Below, in pieces: positions 13,601 through 25,613 of a stretch of 64,000 nt of DNA. Source of the DNA: Callaeas wilsoni (taxonomy: Eukaryota > Chordata > Aves > Passeriformes > Callaeidae); assembly GCA_013398955.1 (NCBI GenBank), contig VWPU01003977.1:28523-92522 (forward strand). Direction: 5' to 3'. Position numbers and translations under genes: made by a program. How positions within the stretch are numbered: the stretch's first letter is position 1; the number at the start of each line of letters is the position of its first letter. The notes below the pieces were generated by a model. It ran no database searches, had not been told where the DNA came from, and saw only the letters and a program-made list of their open reading frames with translations.

Positions 13601-14880
13601 GTGTACTCGTGTACTGTATGGGAAGCTGTGGGTTTAGAGATGTGACACATTGTTAATTGTAATATCCTCTGTTTAGCAAGGTCTGGTAGTTGCAAGCTGA
13701 CTGTGGAATCAAGGAGGTGCAACAGTCTGCTAAACATTACTTATTTGCTGAGCTGATTGAGTAACCTGATAATGCACAGGAAATGCATGATCTGATATAG
13801 AGAAGTTAGCCATGATTCTTATGCTCCTATTTTCGAAGAAACTTTTAGGTGAGAGTGCACTACAGAATTATGTAACCAATGAAGACAACATAAAAAGAAC
13901 AACTGCCTAAACCTGTAATGCAAAGAGTATGGAATAAAAGCAAGATGACCAAAAATTCTTTTTGGCTGATGTTTGACAGTTTGATATTTGTTAAATACTT
14001 TATACAAATATTAAATTCTACATATATGCACAAGGTATATCTAATCTGGCTTCTTCTGGTAATCACTAAGTTACTTACCGTAACAGTCATTGACCATCAA
14101 ACACTTCCCACTCTCTAGCAATTTCCCATTCTCTAATTTTTTGTAAAAGGAGTCTGTTGTAAGAGCCAACTCTACTCCATCCCAGATAAGAGTATCTTCA
14201 TTCTAGCACCCAAGGGCATGTTTACTTGGCTGCATGCACACCATTGCTGCCACATACCTCTTTTCTTTGAGTCACCTTAGAGCTAGCTTCACCCTGGAGC
14301 GTCTGTGGGGACACTGGCATGAGAAGAGAGCAGAGTGTGGCTGTGTGTTACTACATTCAAATGATTTGCTCCATGGAAGACCTGTAGTGAGTTGGGGATA
14401 GACAGCTAATCCCCACTTCGGAGTTGAAAAATAGGAACAGGGAAAGAACAAGGCCATTTCTCAAATATGATCACATATTCCTGCTGAAGTCAGTGTAAGG
14501 TTTTTGTTTCAACAGGCTGTTTTCTCTCAAGCCTGTTGATTTAAATTTTTGGAACATTGGACCATGCAGTCTGCATGTTAACCTAGTTTTACAGAAACAA
14601 ATGGATAACTCTAAATGTGATTAATCTGAAATCTATGGAGCTCCACAACCAAGAAGTTACAGAGGAACTATAGGATTTTCAGAAGTCTCATTGTTTTTTT
14701 TTTTTCCCCTTTACTTATGAAGCAATAAAACAGTGAACTATTGAAACTGTTGTATCTGGAATCCACTAGATTGCTATTACCAGCTATATCAGGCTACTGT
14801 CTCAAAAGAATGATAAATATTAATGAGAAAATAAATGAGAAAAACTAAAACATGCAAACAAATTATAGTCTGCGATATTT
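10641..14880. other. Unique AT-rich DNA, no gene recognised
   Basis: No coding exon, RNA gene or transposon is recognised. Frames are short and lack recognisable domains. A 14-bp palindrome (CCATTTTAAAATGG, 13503-13516) is the only small structure noted. Confidence 0.6.
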
Positions 14881-14934
14881 GACATGATGATCTTGGAGAT
14901 CTTTTCCAACCTTAATGATTCTATAATTCTATGA
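14881..14934 (+). mobile_element. CR1 LINE 3' terminal fragment
   Basis: A short piece of the CR1 3' end in forward orientation. It has the block GATGATCTTGGAGATC, then CTTTTCCAACCTTAATGATT and a decayed tail (CTATAATTCTATGA) in 8-bp register. Only the last 55 bases of the element are present, a very strongly 5'-truncated insertion typical of CR1. Confidence 0.85.
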
Positions 14935-15920
14935 ATATTTTTGTTAGGTTAATTTTAACACCAAATAATAGTTAAAGCAGCAGGTTTAGTATCAAGTTCA
15001 CCTTTGTACCCATGTTGCAAACATTGCTAAAATCAGGTCTCATATAAATGTGGGGTGTAAATTATTTTAGGTAAGTGACACTTGTAATGATATCATAAGG
15101 ATGGTATTTATGGCAATTAATGGAGATTATTTTAAATGGGAAGCAATGGTGATAACCTGGTTGTGCTAAAAACATCAGGTGATTTTCCCTCAAACTGAGT
15201 AACATGGGCATGCCCAGTGTGAGGGCATGCCACCGAAGTGGGGTAAAGGACACTGACTGCCACAGAAGGCAGGACCTTGATGAGAATAAGCTTAGTGTCA
15301 GTCTGAATAAATACGACATTCATTGCCAGGCCATGGATGTGCTTGTATAGATCTTATGGTATCTGTTATTAGAATAAATAGTGAGAGAGAAAGCAAATGA
15401 TCTGTGCAGGTCATGCGGCTGTATGGTAAAAATATTGGCATTCTTTAACAATTTCTTTGTGTTTGTTCATCCCTTGCGAAGGCAGACAAAAGACAACAGA
15501 TTTTTCTACACCCTATTAATTTTTTTGGGGAAGTACACATTTTGTCACATTCATCTTGACATTTACATCTTCCACTCTGCCTGGAGGCAAGGAGATAATT
15601 TTCTATGGTGTCTGGTCTCTTTTTGAATTGAAATACTTCTCTACCTCTTTCATGTAATGCCTTAATAAGTTTATATCACAATCCTTTTCATGTAGTAGAA
15701 TGCATTTGATCTCCAAGAAATTTATCCCTCAGTACCTCTGACTAAAAAAAGTAAAATCTAGATACCTTTTGAAGAATTGTTCTGCTTTGCTGAAAAGTAA
15801 ATGGAAGTTTTTGAAAATTAGAGCTCTAACAGCTTATTGCTATGAAGATATATATCGATATACCTCTGTGTATGTGTGTGTGTGTTTACGGGGAAGAGAG
15901 TTTTACAATTGTTACACTGG
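14935..15920. other. Unique AT-rich DNA with a short TG run
   Basis: No gene or transposon is recognised. A short (TG)n run lies near 15868-15886. Frames up to 85 codons occur on both strands but do not resemble known proteins. Confidence 0.55.
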
Positions 15921-15925
15921 GAGAT

Positions 15926-16347
15926 TGTCCTGGTTTAAGAATGGTTCTCTCCAATTTAGTTCTCCAAACGGCAAAGATCACATGTTAAGATAAGAACAAT
16001 TTACTGGAAAAAGCAATGAGATAAGAAAACAAACAGTGACAACAATAATATTAATAACAAAAGTGTACAAAAGAGAGAGTGATTCCCACAAAAATGCTCA
16101 CTGATCTTGACCCAACCATAGCCATGCCACCCCATTATTCCCTCTGTCTCAGGACTAGTGTCCTGCTTCCAAGACTTCTGTGTCCATCATGCTTGCTTGA
16201 CTGGAAGAAGCCGCTTGTCCCTGGAGGAGAATCCCTTCCCCCGCCTCTGGCAATGGTGTGAGGTGGAATAGAATAACCTCAACGTCCTGGCCATGCCCCC
16301 TCCTGACTACTGCAAAAATGAACCCTGTTCTGGCCAGAACCAAAACA
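15926..16347 (-). mobile_element. Solo LTR of an endogenous retrovirus, with 5-bp target duplication
   Basis: A complete 422-bp solo LTR. It starts TGTCCTGGTTT and ends AACCAAAACA, so it has TG...CA ends whose outer 10 bases form an imperfect inverted repeat (TGTCCTGGTT and TGTTTTGGTT). It is bounded by an exact 5-bp target-site duplication, GAGAT at 15921-15925 and 16348-16352. Internal blocks match an avian LTR type whose sense strand is the minus strand: TTCTGGCCAGAACAGGGTTC near the start, a CACCTCACACCATTGCC block, and a CAGTAAATTGTTCTTATCTT block near the U5 end. A 5-bp duplication fits ERVL-type integration better than ERVK (6 bp), though family assignment by eye is tentative. No internal retroviral sequence remains, so it arose by LTR-LTR recombination. 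The intact duplication and clean ends suggest a fairly young insertion. Confidence 0.88.
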
Positions 16348-16439
16348 GAGATCTCGCTGTTAGAGTACAAAAAATGGATTGACAAGACATATTGTTCAAT
16401 GGGGTACACTTTTCCCACATTGCTACCAATGTATTAGAA

Positions 16440-16990
16440 TAGTTTTGTAGAGTAAAATGGACAAATTCTAGCTAGCAATGTTCAGAAGACCAATTAGCTC
16501 TATTAATTATTCTAATCCAGAAGGCTATGAAAGGTGAAAGAGGTAGAGAGTGATAGAAAGAAATAGGAAGACAGGTGCAGGGGGCTGGGAAACAGAGTGT
16601 GAGAGAGATTAGGTAGAAAGATAGTCACCACCACATGAATCCCACCATATCCCTCTGGTCCTTCTTCACTCAGGTCTTCTCAGTAATGGAGTTTCCAGAG
16701 CTGCTCTTTTGAAGGCACCACACTGATATAGTACAAGTCCCAGGTATCCATGGGGCATAGATGCTGTTCCCAACAGCTTGGGCTAGCATGTGTATAAGAA
16801 CTTGCTTCCTTCCCCAGTTTGCCACAGTGTGAATTTTTGTCAGGATAGGTTACGCAGGTCTGCCTCACCAGGCCAGGAATTAGCATCTTCCTGTTTTTGC
16901 CATCTATGCTTATCTCAAGTTCTCACAATGGGAATTCTTTGTCTAGTAGCTTATCTTATAGGAATTCTCTTCTGTGTCTTTGACAGTGTT
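16440..16990 (-). mobile_element. Possible degenerate LTR or unclassified interspersed repeat
   Basis: This stretch is more GC-rich than its surroundings and has LTR-like composition. Read on the minus strand, a mixed-sequence body (about 16920 to 16600) leads into a pyrimidine-rich run (RC of 16530-16575) and then AT-rich sequence. Parts feel familiar from avian LTRs (for instance the AGACAGGTGCAGGGGGCTGG block near 16569), but I cannot name a family. I see no clear TG...CA ends or target duplication. It begins about 90 bp after the solo LTR. It could instead be unique sequence of unusual composition. Confidence 0.35.
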
Positions 16991-19518
16991 TTGAGACATA
17001 TAACTACATTCTATTACAGCAAAAAGGCTGTGCTCTGCTAAAGTACATGTGCACAAAGCTTATAGACTGCTTTGTCATTTGCACTGAGGGTGAGTACAGG
17101 AACTATCACTACTGGAATACTACATAGAAAAAAAGCAACAGTGAGCAAAATTATACAATTTTTCTGTTCTAGGGAATGACTCTCCTTCCATGTGTCCTGT
17201 TCTACATCTCACAATTCTGGAAGAGACAAAACTGATGAAAAAAAGAAGTAGAAATGCAGTTGGACCTATATAACACTGAGCTTTTCATTTGGGGGCTGCC
17301 AAGGTTATGATAAACATGACAGAATCTTCCATGGAGAATCACTCATCAAATATTATCTCATCTAGTCCAGGAAAATGCAAACTTTGAAAGAGGATGTCCT
17401 TGTAAGAGGAGATGATTGATTTATTTGAGGTCATGCATTGACTTTGAAACTTCGCCACTGGTAATTACTGGAAGACACAAATTTTGCCACATAGTCCCAT
17501 AGTTTTATTAGAGCTTTGTGCTCAGTTGTGGCCTTTTTTAGAAATTGTGGAGAACTTGATTTGCATGTGGATAAATGCCACAACTCAGTCTAGGGACTAC
17601 AAGGTTTATTAATTAATATTGTGAATGAAAGGCTGTTTTTCAGAAAAATAAAAACTTTTTGTTGGATATAGTTTGTTTACTTTTTCCCTCCAACATTAGA
17701 GCCTTTTGCTTTGCACTGTTTTGTGTGCAAGTACTTTTAGCCTTTAGGTATCTAATCTATATTTTATAGTCTGTGAGTTTGATGCAGTCAAATCTATGGC
17801 CTTGTTCAGTGCCTGCAGAAGTCAATGAGAAAATCGGCTCCAGAGGGCTTGGAATAGCGTACAGAGGCATTTAGCAACCAGACAATTAGCTGTTGTTCTC
17901 TTTCACCAAATCATGTATCAAAAGACTGTGGGAAAATTTCTGATTCCATTTAAATCACTGTGAAAATTCACTAGGACCAAAATTTGACTCAGTGTAAATC
18001 AGATATGAGATAAAGAAAGAATAATGAAGAGAAAGAACAGCAACACACAGCTTTGTGTATAGCACTGGTAACCATTTCAAAGCACTAGCCAAGCAGTTAT
18101 CTCACTTCTCTACTGGAAGAAAAGAAGCACTAAGAATATGTGGTGGTTTTGTCCAATCCATGAGAGTTGTATCAGCATGTAAAAGGACTACAAACTTTGT
18201 TTCTGCCCTTGTCTGTAATAATTTGTACTCCTAAAATTTTTGAAACTTTTCCAAGAGTTTCTTAAGAAAAAAAAAGTCATAAAGTATTTGCTGACTCTGC
18301 CCACTTTTTCAGTTGTACACCCTTGAGATATGTTAATGAGGCTAGTACGTTGGTATGTTAAATGGAGGTTTGAAGAATATGAAGAGCAGTAAGTCTGCAT
18401 GATTGTGGTATATTGAAATTCAATCCTGTTTGAGGAGAAAGGATGAATCAGTGCACAAATCATTTAATTAATGAACACAAAATCTTTACAACGAAAGTTG
18501 GACTTTAAAATAAAAGAGAATGCTTTAGAGAAAGAAAGAGAGATTTAACTCCTAAATGCATTTCTATTTGGAGTTCTTTCAAGATCATCTCTGAGGATCT
18601 AATGTCAGCACTGCTACAACTTCAAAACTCATTTCTTCTGCCTGTTGTGATGTTTTAAAACTGTACTTTTAAATTCAAAACGAGGAAATGTAACCTCTCA
18701 GTTGTAGCTTCTCTTTTATTGAACTAAAGGCTTAAATGTCGCAAGGGCAGCAATTATGCCATCCAAATCCATCATGACAGAATTCTAGGGGTAGAGGTGA
18801 AGTAGGCTGGAAAAACACAAGAAATATCAAAAGCAGCATAAATTTTATTCCATTTATTTCTGTATTCTTCCATGGGTTTTTTGGGGACCTTCGGATTTAG
18901 AAAACTGTCTTGCTGTTACTTTTCCCTTGGGACAATTATACTCAATTAAGGTAGGAAATGAATTTTGGGACAATAGCCGTACAGTAATATTCACTAATAG
19001 GCATGCCACATATTCATAGTCATATTTTTGGTGCAGATCTTGAAAGAGCTAGTATTTTCTTTAGAAGTTGATTTTATTAGAACTTACTTTTTCTAGGTGA
19101 CCTTTTTGTTTAGTCAGGACAAGTTACTTATAAATATTTTGAAGCACATTGGACAGAATGAACAATATTATCGACCATATTAATTTTAGAAGAAACTTAT
19201 TTCAATGCTTGTGGCAAATTAAAAATATGCTACTGTCTTTGCAGGGATGACACACAAATTAGCTCTCTTCAGGTGATTAATCTTATTCCTTTTGATAATT
19301 TCTGCACAAAAAAGCATGGTTTGTAAAAATTGGAGCCTACAAGCAGTCAATGGGTCTAGGATACTGTAGAGCTGTAGGGTACAAAAAAAACATCCTCACA
19401 ATATATAATTTAATATATTAAACAAAACTTATCTCACTTCTACTCATTGTAAGAAAGAAAAATAATAGTGGTCATTATGAGAAAAAACCAATAGTAATTA
19501 GTTAATCAGATGGGACTA

Positions 19519-19553
<35 letters not shown>

Positions 19554-19974
19554 ATAAAAAAATTGGCTAGAGTAGAATGAGAAATGTGATGGACCTTCAA
19601 GAATACTGGAATTCTGTGTGTCACTTACTCCATGATTTCAGCATCACCAGAAGGTACTCTTATTTAAATTACTTGCTGTATGGGATCTTTAATGATGTCA
19701 ATGGAAAATACTCAACTTCTCAACTCAACTTCCATTTTTGGGGAAGTAATATTTTTGTAATTTTGAAGTGTGAAAGAATTCCTCTAAGTCTTACCTGAAC
19801 TGAAATCACAGCTTTCAGGACTCAATAGTGTCTCAACATATTTTCTTGTTTGTTGCTGCCCTTCAAGTCAGGCTATGACTGAAATAGCCATTGCTTCATG
19901 GTGACAATACGCAAGGCAGCCTCAGTGATTTGTTTTCATTGTGTTCTGAACCTCTCAGCCAACCTTCCCATCTG
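16991..19974. other. Unique AT-rich DNA, no gene recognised
   Basis: Apart from the tetranucleotide microsatellite at 19519-19550, nothing is recognised here. There are no coding exons, RNA genes or transposons. Confidence 0.6.
19519..19550. repeat. (TATC)8 microsatellite
   Basis: Eight uninterrupted TATC units, flanked by TATA-containing sequence. Likely length-polymorphic. Confidence 0.95.
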
Positions 19975-20235
19975 AGCACAGAGAGAAGGGTTATAGGATT
20001 GTTGAGGTTTGAAGGGATCTCTTTAAGTCACCCGGTCCAGCCCCTCTATTCAAGCGTGGAAAATGAGAGCTGGTTGTCCAGGCTCATGTCCAGGTGACAT
20101 TTTACTGTCTCCAGGGATGGAGACTCCACAACAGCTCTGGGCAACCTGCACCAATATTTGGTCGCCCTCACGAGCACACTGTAGCGAAATGTGTGAAGGA
20201 ACAAGTGCTCATCTGCATCACTGAAGTGCACACTC
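19975..20235 (-). mobile_element. CR1 LINE 3' fragment
   Basis: Reverse-oriented CR1 3' end. On the plus strand it opens with a decayed TATAGGATTGTTGAGGTTTG block (the complement of the CR1 3' untranslated end), then AAGGGATCTCTTTAAGTCA, a CCCGGTCCAGCCCC block, GATGGAGACTCCACAACAGC and CTGGGCAACCTGCACC. Translated on the minus strand this gives the CR1 ORF2 C-terminal sequence around LPRAVVESPSLETVKCHLD. It is truncated after roughly 260 bp and joins other sequence before the LTR that starts near 20284. Confidence 0.88.
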
Positions 20236-20587
20236 CCAAAAATTCCTTCTGGATTTCAGGAAATTGGACTGGGAGTTAAATCGTGTGAGAATTTGAGATA
20301 TGATAAAGGTGGGACTGTTGTCCAATTATCTCATGTCTATGGTGATGTAACTCCTTGGGGAAGAAGAATGTATCCACCATAAAAGCCAAACACTGCAGCT
20401 GTGTTGAAAATCAGCTCTGGCTGGATCCAGGGTAGGGGAGGCCACAGCCCACACACTCATTTGCAGATGCCAGATTTGCACACACACTCTCCCACAGCTG
20501 AGTTGAGGGAGGAGAGTTTTCGGTTGTGTGATGGTGAAGCCTCTGGTCCGCATAAGACAGAGGGGATGAAGACCCACCCCTGGAGGC

Positions 20588-20593
20588 TATAAG
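20588..20593 (+). promoter_or_regulatory. TATA-like box within the probable LTR
   Basis: TATAAG in a GC-rich context (GAGGCTATAAGCAGACAC), roughly 530 bp upstream of the AATAAA signal. This is a plausible LTR promoter position, but there is no proof of use. Confidence 0.35.
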
Positions 20594-21121
20594 CAGACAC
20601 TGTGGAGACGGAATGGTGCTTTTTAAAATGCCAGTTGTCCTCCCTTACACAAACTGGCTCAGTTGTAAAACTCACAACCACCCTGGGAAGGTCACATTCA
20701 CACAGAATATTCCCATTAGAGGCAGTCATCACATCTTAGAACGTGTCATAAACCACGGGAGAAGCCCAAAGCGCCTCCCAGAGTCATTCCTGAGGCTTTC
20801 CACCAGAGGGCTGTGCGTGATTCAAGTGTTGCAACGGATCCAGAGTCTGTTGCAAGAAACAGCGTAAAACCTTCTCCCTCCAGAGGAGATGCTTGGGCAT
20901 TCCCATGTGTACCTGAACATATATTAACCAGCTGAACTCTATGTTTTGTGGGACCACCACCACCAGAAGACCAGAAGAAGTGGGCCAATGGGACACCACT
21001 GGATCCACGGGGCTGGTGATATCTTTCTACTTCTTAACCTGTCTCTCTGTCACTCTCTTTCTCTCCCAGTGTCTCTCTTTTTCTTATTTCTTGCTCTCTC
21101 TCTATCTTAGATTTACTATTA

Positions 21122-21127
21122 AATAAA
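21122..21127 (+). promoter_or_regulatory. LTR polyadenylation signal AATAAA
   Basis: AATAAA immediately after the CT-rich tract and before the presumed R/U5 end of the LTR, as expected for a retroviral LTR. Confidence 0.5.
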
Positions 21128-22186
21128 GTCCACACTATTGACTTTGATATATGGTCTCATTTGTATCTTAATTTGTACAGAAGCATGTCTCCAATAATTG
21201 TAATAATTGGATTGTAACAACCTTTCTGAAAACAGGAGAAACACTTAACAGAGTTGGTCTGTCTACTCCTAAGAGAAATGTCTGTGAACATAGTTTGGCT
21301 TTAAAACCTTGAGGGTTTAGTGGCTCCAAGTAACATTTTCTCTGCATTTCAATTCTAATTCAGATAAACCTCAGCATTTTATGTGACTTAAATCTCACGT
21401 CTAGGTATCTGAAACACTAAATATTCAAAACAAACCAATAAACTGTATCCCTTCCACTGTGGCATCTTCTACTTAACAGTGTTGTGATTTTGGAGTCCAG
21501 GAGTTAACCTCAGCTAAGAAAACTTTTTACATAATTGATATTTACCTAATTTGGTACTTTGAAAGCACCAACATATGCCCCAGTCCAGGACACTACTACA
21601 GTAAAATAAATTACCATAATCTCTACAGTAGTCAAAGCTTAGTGAACCATTAAAGACAAACCAGCTCAATGAACCAGGCAGCAACAACAAAATAAATGTA
21701 CACTGAAAGCATGCCTAAGGCAACAACAATTTTTTTCTCACTCCCATCTCTACTACTGACTTTTACAAAGGACAAAAATGCCCAACAATTTATTTGTTGG
21801 CCTTCCTGTCTGGACTTACAAGACTTTCAGACAAATTTTCAGCATAGCCTCTTGGATTGACAGTCTCCACCATAAGTTCACTCTTATGCAAGATACTGAT
21901 TGCTTTTCTTTCCATTTCACCAGATGATGTATGCAGGATGAATGTCTACCTCTGATAATGCTATTTTTGTGTGTGGGTTCAAGTGTGAGCATGCATATGA
22001 GGTATTTGCCTACTTACCCCAAAAAAGTGAGTTCCATTTAAGACATTATAATTGCAGCTCTACTGCACTGACCACAGTGGATCCCTGTTGGATAACTTCA
22101 GAAAGCTGTAGTTTACAGTTAACTGAGCTTGCAACCTTCAAACCTAGGTCTTCTTTAGTCTGTTTAGTCCAAGTCTATCCAGTGTG

Positions 22187-22216
22187 CAAATATGCCATGC
22201 AGGCATGGCATATTTG
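22187..22216. repeat. Perfect 14-bp inverted repeat with 2-nt spacer
   Basis: CAAATATGCCATGC at 22187-22200 is followed by AG and then its exact reverse complement at 22203-22216. The central bases would form a tight hairpin, with a four-base loop if the innermost pair opens. Confidence 0.85.
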
Positions 22217-23194
22217 TGGCTATGACGGAAGTAATTCCCTTTTCCAAATTCTTTAATGAGTGAGAGCCATCATTAAAGTCATGTAGAACTGACTGAACAC
22301 AAAGTCATTGGTCAGTCTGAGAATTCATATCATATTTTCTGTAAACTTGCTGCCATTACCATTAGGGAAAAAACATGCCTTTTGTCTGGAGGCATCCCAT
22401 TTGAAGAACAACAAAAAAATACCATTACCTTATCTGCCAACTTCATCATCAGAGATGTACTGAGTTCTTTGGTTGTGAGTGCCTTATCATCCTTGAGAAA
22501 AAAGGAACTGGATTTCACTGAGATGTACAAGAAAACTGACTAAAAGGATGAAATAAGGGTATTATAAAAGCCTCTGAAATGATATTGAGCTTTACCTCCT
22601 TCTCTCTCGTATGCAGTTTGCCTTTCCTGCTAGTCACAACCAGTACCAAGATTGGCCATCAATGAAGGTAGCTGGAGGACTGCTGAGCAGTAGCTGGAGG
22701 TGCAGAACAACTAAACTGCCAGTAGAAGTCTTTGCTACTCTCTGAGTTTCACTTCCCAAAGTAGCCAAATAACAAGTAAATTACGTTACTTCATAATGTA
22801 ATGGATGAGTTCAGGTGAACAATGAGTTCTTCCTCTCTCCTGGGATGTCTGCAAGATGGACACTAGACGGGTAGGCCTATTTCCTATGTCTTTCCTATTC
22901 AGGTAATGCATACAGGAGAGTTCTACCACTTCATGAAGAAAGAAAAGACAATTTTAGCTGTTCAAGTTTCAGAGCAAAGCTTGAAAATACAGAGCAGGTA
23001 GAGTCCAATGGCTCCAAAATCAGATGGCAAATACAGTAATGCTGACTTTGCTATGATTTTAAAAGCTTCTTATTTTAAGCTGAAAGCCAAATGTGAAAGG
23101 GAGCATAGGATGCTGCGTTTGTGATATGCTTTCATCTCCAGGGCTTCACACATGATGCAATGGCAATTGATATGGAGATACATGACTTTTGGCG

Positions 23195-23232
23195 TTATTG
23201 ATCACGTCTGCACTATCAGACATGATCAATAA
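23195..23232. repeat. 16-bp inverted repeat with 6-nt loop
   Basis: The left arm TTATTGATCACGTCTG (23195-23210) pairs with CAGACATGATCAATAA (23217-23232) at 15 of 16 positions, and the exception is a G-T type wobble. The loop is CACTAT. Shorter inverted repeats flank it: ATCTCCA at 23134-23140 with TGGAGAT at 23173-23179, and CCTAAT at 23248-23253 with ATTAGG at 23264-23269. The cluster suggests a structured or dyad-rich regulatory element. Confidence 0.8.
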
Positions 23233-25595
23233 GCTAACTGGCAAATGCCTAATCCCAGCATGCATTAGGTTTTAGCAAGCAGCACAGTCAGAACAATTTG
23301 GGGTCACTTTTGGTTTTGGTTTAGGAGAATTACAAGGGGTTTACTGGGTTCTGTTTGTTAACCTAGTATTACCCAACAGCTGTAAGAAGATAAAAATAAA
23401 ATTCACAAACAAGTTACACAAGTGTCAACTCTTTTTCTCAGTGTTCCCCATATTTTAAAGATGAAATTTTGTTTATCCATGAGTCTGTTCTCTACATGTT
23501 CTCACTTGGTTTTTGACTTGAAGGACATCTGAGAACAATGTGGGGGAGTAAGACAGAGTCAGCTCCTTGTGGCAAATAATTTAAAGCATCAAGAGTTAGA
23601 AGTAAAAATAATAACAAGAGTACTGTGTTCAAGCTATTAGCCAAAAAGATCAAATTTTGACTTTCACTGCAGTCAAAGCATCCCTCAAAAAGGCCAATGT
23701 ACAATTTTATCTGGTGTGTATTTTTAGTTATTCACAAAATTTGATATAAACACTGTCTAAATTTATTGGGTACAATCATTTGCAGAAAACCCCCATGTGA
23801 CCTAGTACATTTCCAGAAGATGACATGGATATATCAAGTTCATATTTGAAAAAGTAAGTATTGTGCTTAATTATATTTTTCAGAATATACAAAAGTGCAC
23901 ATGAACATTATTTTACCCACAGTGTCAGTATTGTTCTGCACATAGTAGCTCTCAGAAAATGCACAGGTAGCAGAAGTTCATTTCCCCAAAATGCACTTCA
24001 ATATATTTTATGTGTAAAAACCTAATTTAAAATAATGTCAGCATCTTTTGCCTTTAGAATATGAGGCTCAGCATCTTTAAATTATTTAAGAGTTCCTTAG
24101 AGAGTCAGTTGTGCTTATAATGTCAGATTTGCTCAAAGAAATGGAAAGAGGAAAGCAAAGTGTTGAATAAGGACTTCCTGTGTGATTTTACCAAGTTATT
24201 TTTTACTGCCTGTAGTTGAAGCAGCATTCACACCTCACACCATTTTAGCCAAAAATATATGTTGTATAACTGCAACTTGTTTTACTTGGTTTTGTTTCTT
24301 TTTTTTCCCTGTTTTATAAATAGAGTAGCTCTACTGAACTGCTCTTTTCCCCATGAGGATTCATTCACAAATAAATACAAGCTCTATCAAGACTTAATTG
24401 AAACTACACTTGTACAGGAGCTTACAGATTCTATGCATGTCTCCTCCTAAAAGGAAAAATATAAACTATAAAGGAAAGAGTTTACTATTACAATCTCCAA
24501 AATATTTTGTTTCCCTTATTGTGATAGAAGGACCAGAGCCAATACTCATAAAGCCACCTTAACAGCTTATATTCAAACAAATGATGAATGGCAGGATTTG
24601 TCATAGTTTGTGATCACAAGCGCATTTTCAAGATATAGCCAAAACCTTTATTCTAGTACCAGCCATAATATTAGGTTAGATGAAAAGAAAGATTCTTGTT
24701 AGTGTTGTCTTTTTAATTTTCATAGTTTTATCTTTTTTGCTAGGCATTTTGGACACCTCTAGATAAAACCAAGTTTGTATAAGATATGTTGTATTTTCCC
24801 ATGCTTAAGTCTCAAATTATCTTTTTTTAAAAATGTCCTTCGCAAGCATCAGGATTTCATCAGTAGAATAGATTAAAGATGTGAGAAATTACAAATTATA
24901 AAAATTAGTGCCAGGGACATATTTTTATTCAAATACTCTATGCACTTGCCATACTTTGTCTTTACTTAGATGTCTCTTCTAATATAATGAGAACTCACAA
25001 TTCCTAAAACCAAATGGAGAACTTAATCCATGTGCTGAACCTGCCTTTAAAACCACCATTGCAACTAGTTGCAACTAGAAATCTGGCATGCATTTAACTG
25101 CATGAATTTACTGAGGAAAGTTTGCATAGGGATGCATTGCTGTTTTCTGCAGCTAGCTACACCATCATGCTGATCATAAGCACCTCATGTTCTCTCTGCA
25201 ACTGAGATATTTCTTATGGTTTTGTAATTAAAAAAAAAAAAGGAACTACCAATCTGTCTTTGCTTTGAGCCTCTTTCAGTACTAATGAGGAAATTCGAGT
25301 ACACAGAGAACATCTATCATAGCTAGAACAAGGAGAACAGGTCAGCTCCTACTTTACCTCAAAACACCTTGCATTGGCACACCATGTACCCTCTGTGCCT
25401 GAAACACTTTGTATTTGAACTAGAGCACAAGCTCCCTGAGGAAGCAGTGCATAACTTCATTTGATTTTGATCTGAGTGCAGTCATTATTGACTGTCTATA
25501 CACAACAAAAGGGATCGTAACATTCATAATGTTAATATTCTGCAAAGGATTTCCATTAACTGTACAAATAATTCTCCTTTTAAACAAAAAACCCC

Positions 25596-25613
25596 CAACA
25601 ACAACAACAACAA
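25596..25613. repeat. (CAA)6 microsatellite
   Basis: Six CAA units within a longer A/C-only stretch running from about 25584 to 25634. Confidence 0.9.

Larger units (their letters stand above)
20284..21190 (+). mobile_element. Probable endogenous-retrovirus LTR, forward orientation
   Basis: About 0.9 kb of distinctly GC-richer sequence set in AT-rich DNA, with the order expected of an LTR. It begins near TGTGAGAATTTGAG, continues through a mixed-sequence U3, has a TATA-like GGCTATAAGC (TATAAG at 20588-20593), then a long CT-rich tract at about 21033-21110 and an AATAAA signal at 21122-21127, followed by a short U5-like segment. The CT tract leading into ATTAAATAAAG is a pattern I associate with avian LTRs. 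I could not find a matching target duplication, and the 3' boundary is a guess to within about 20 bp. It directly follows a CR1 fragment. No retroviral genes flank it. Confidence 0.6.

Noticed and set aside
21942..22256. 104-codon plus-strand frame with many cysteines
   Set aside because: No family recognised, and it contains a perfect DNA palindrome that better explains part of its sequence.
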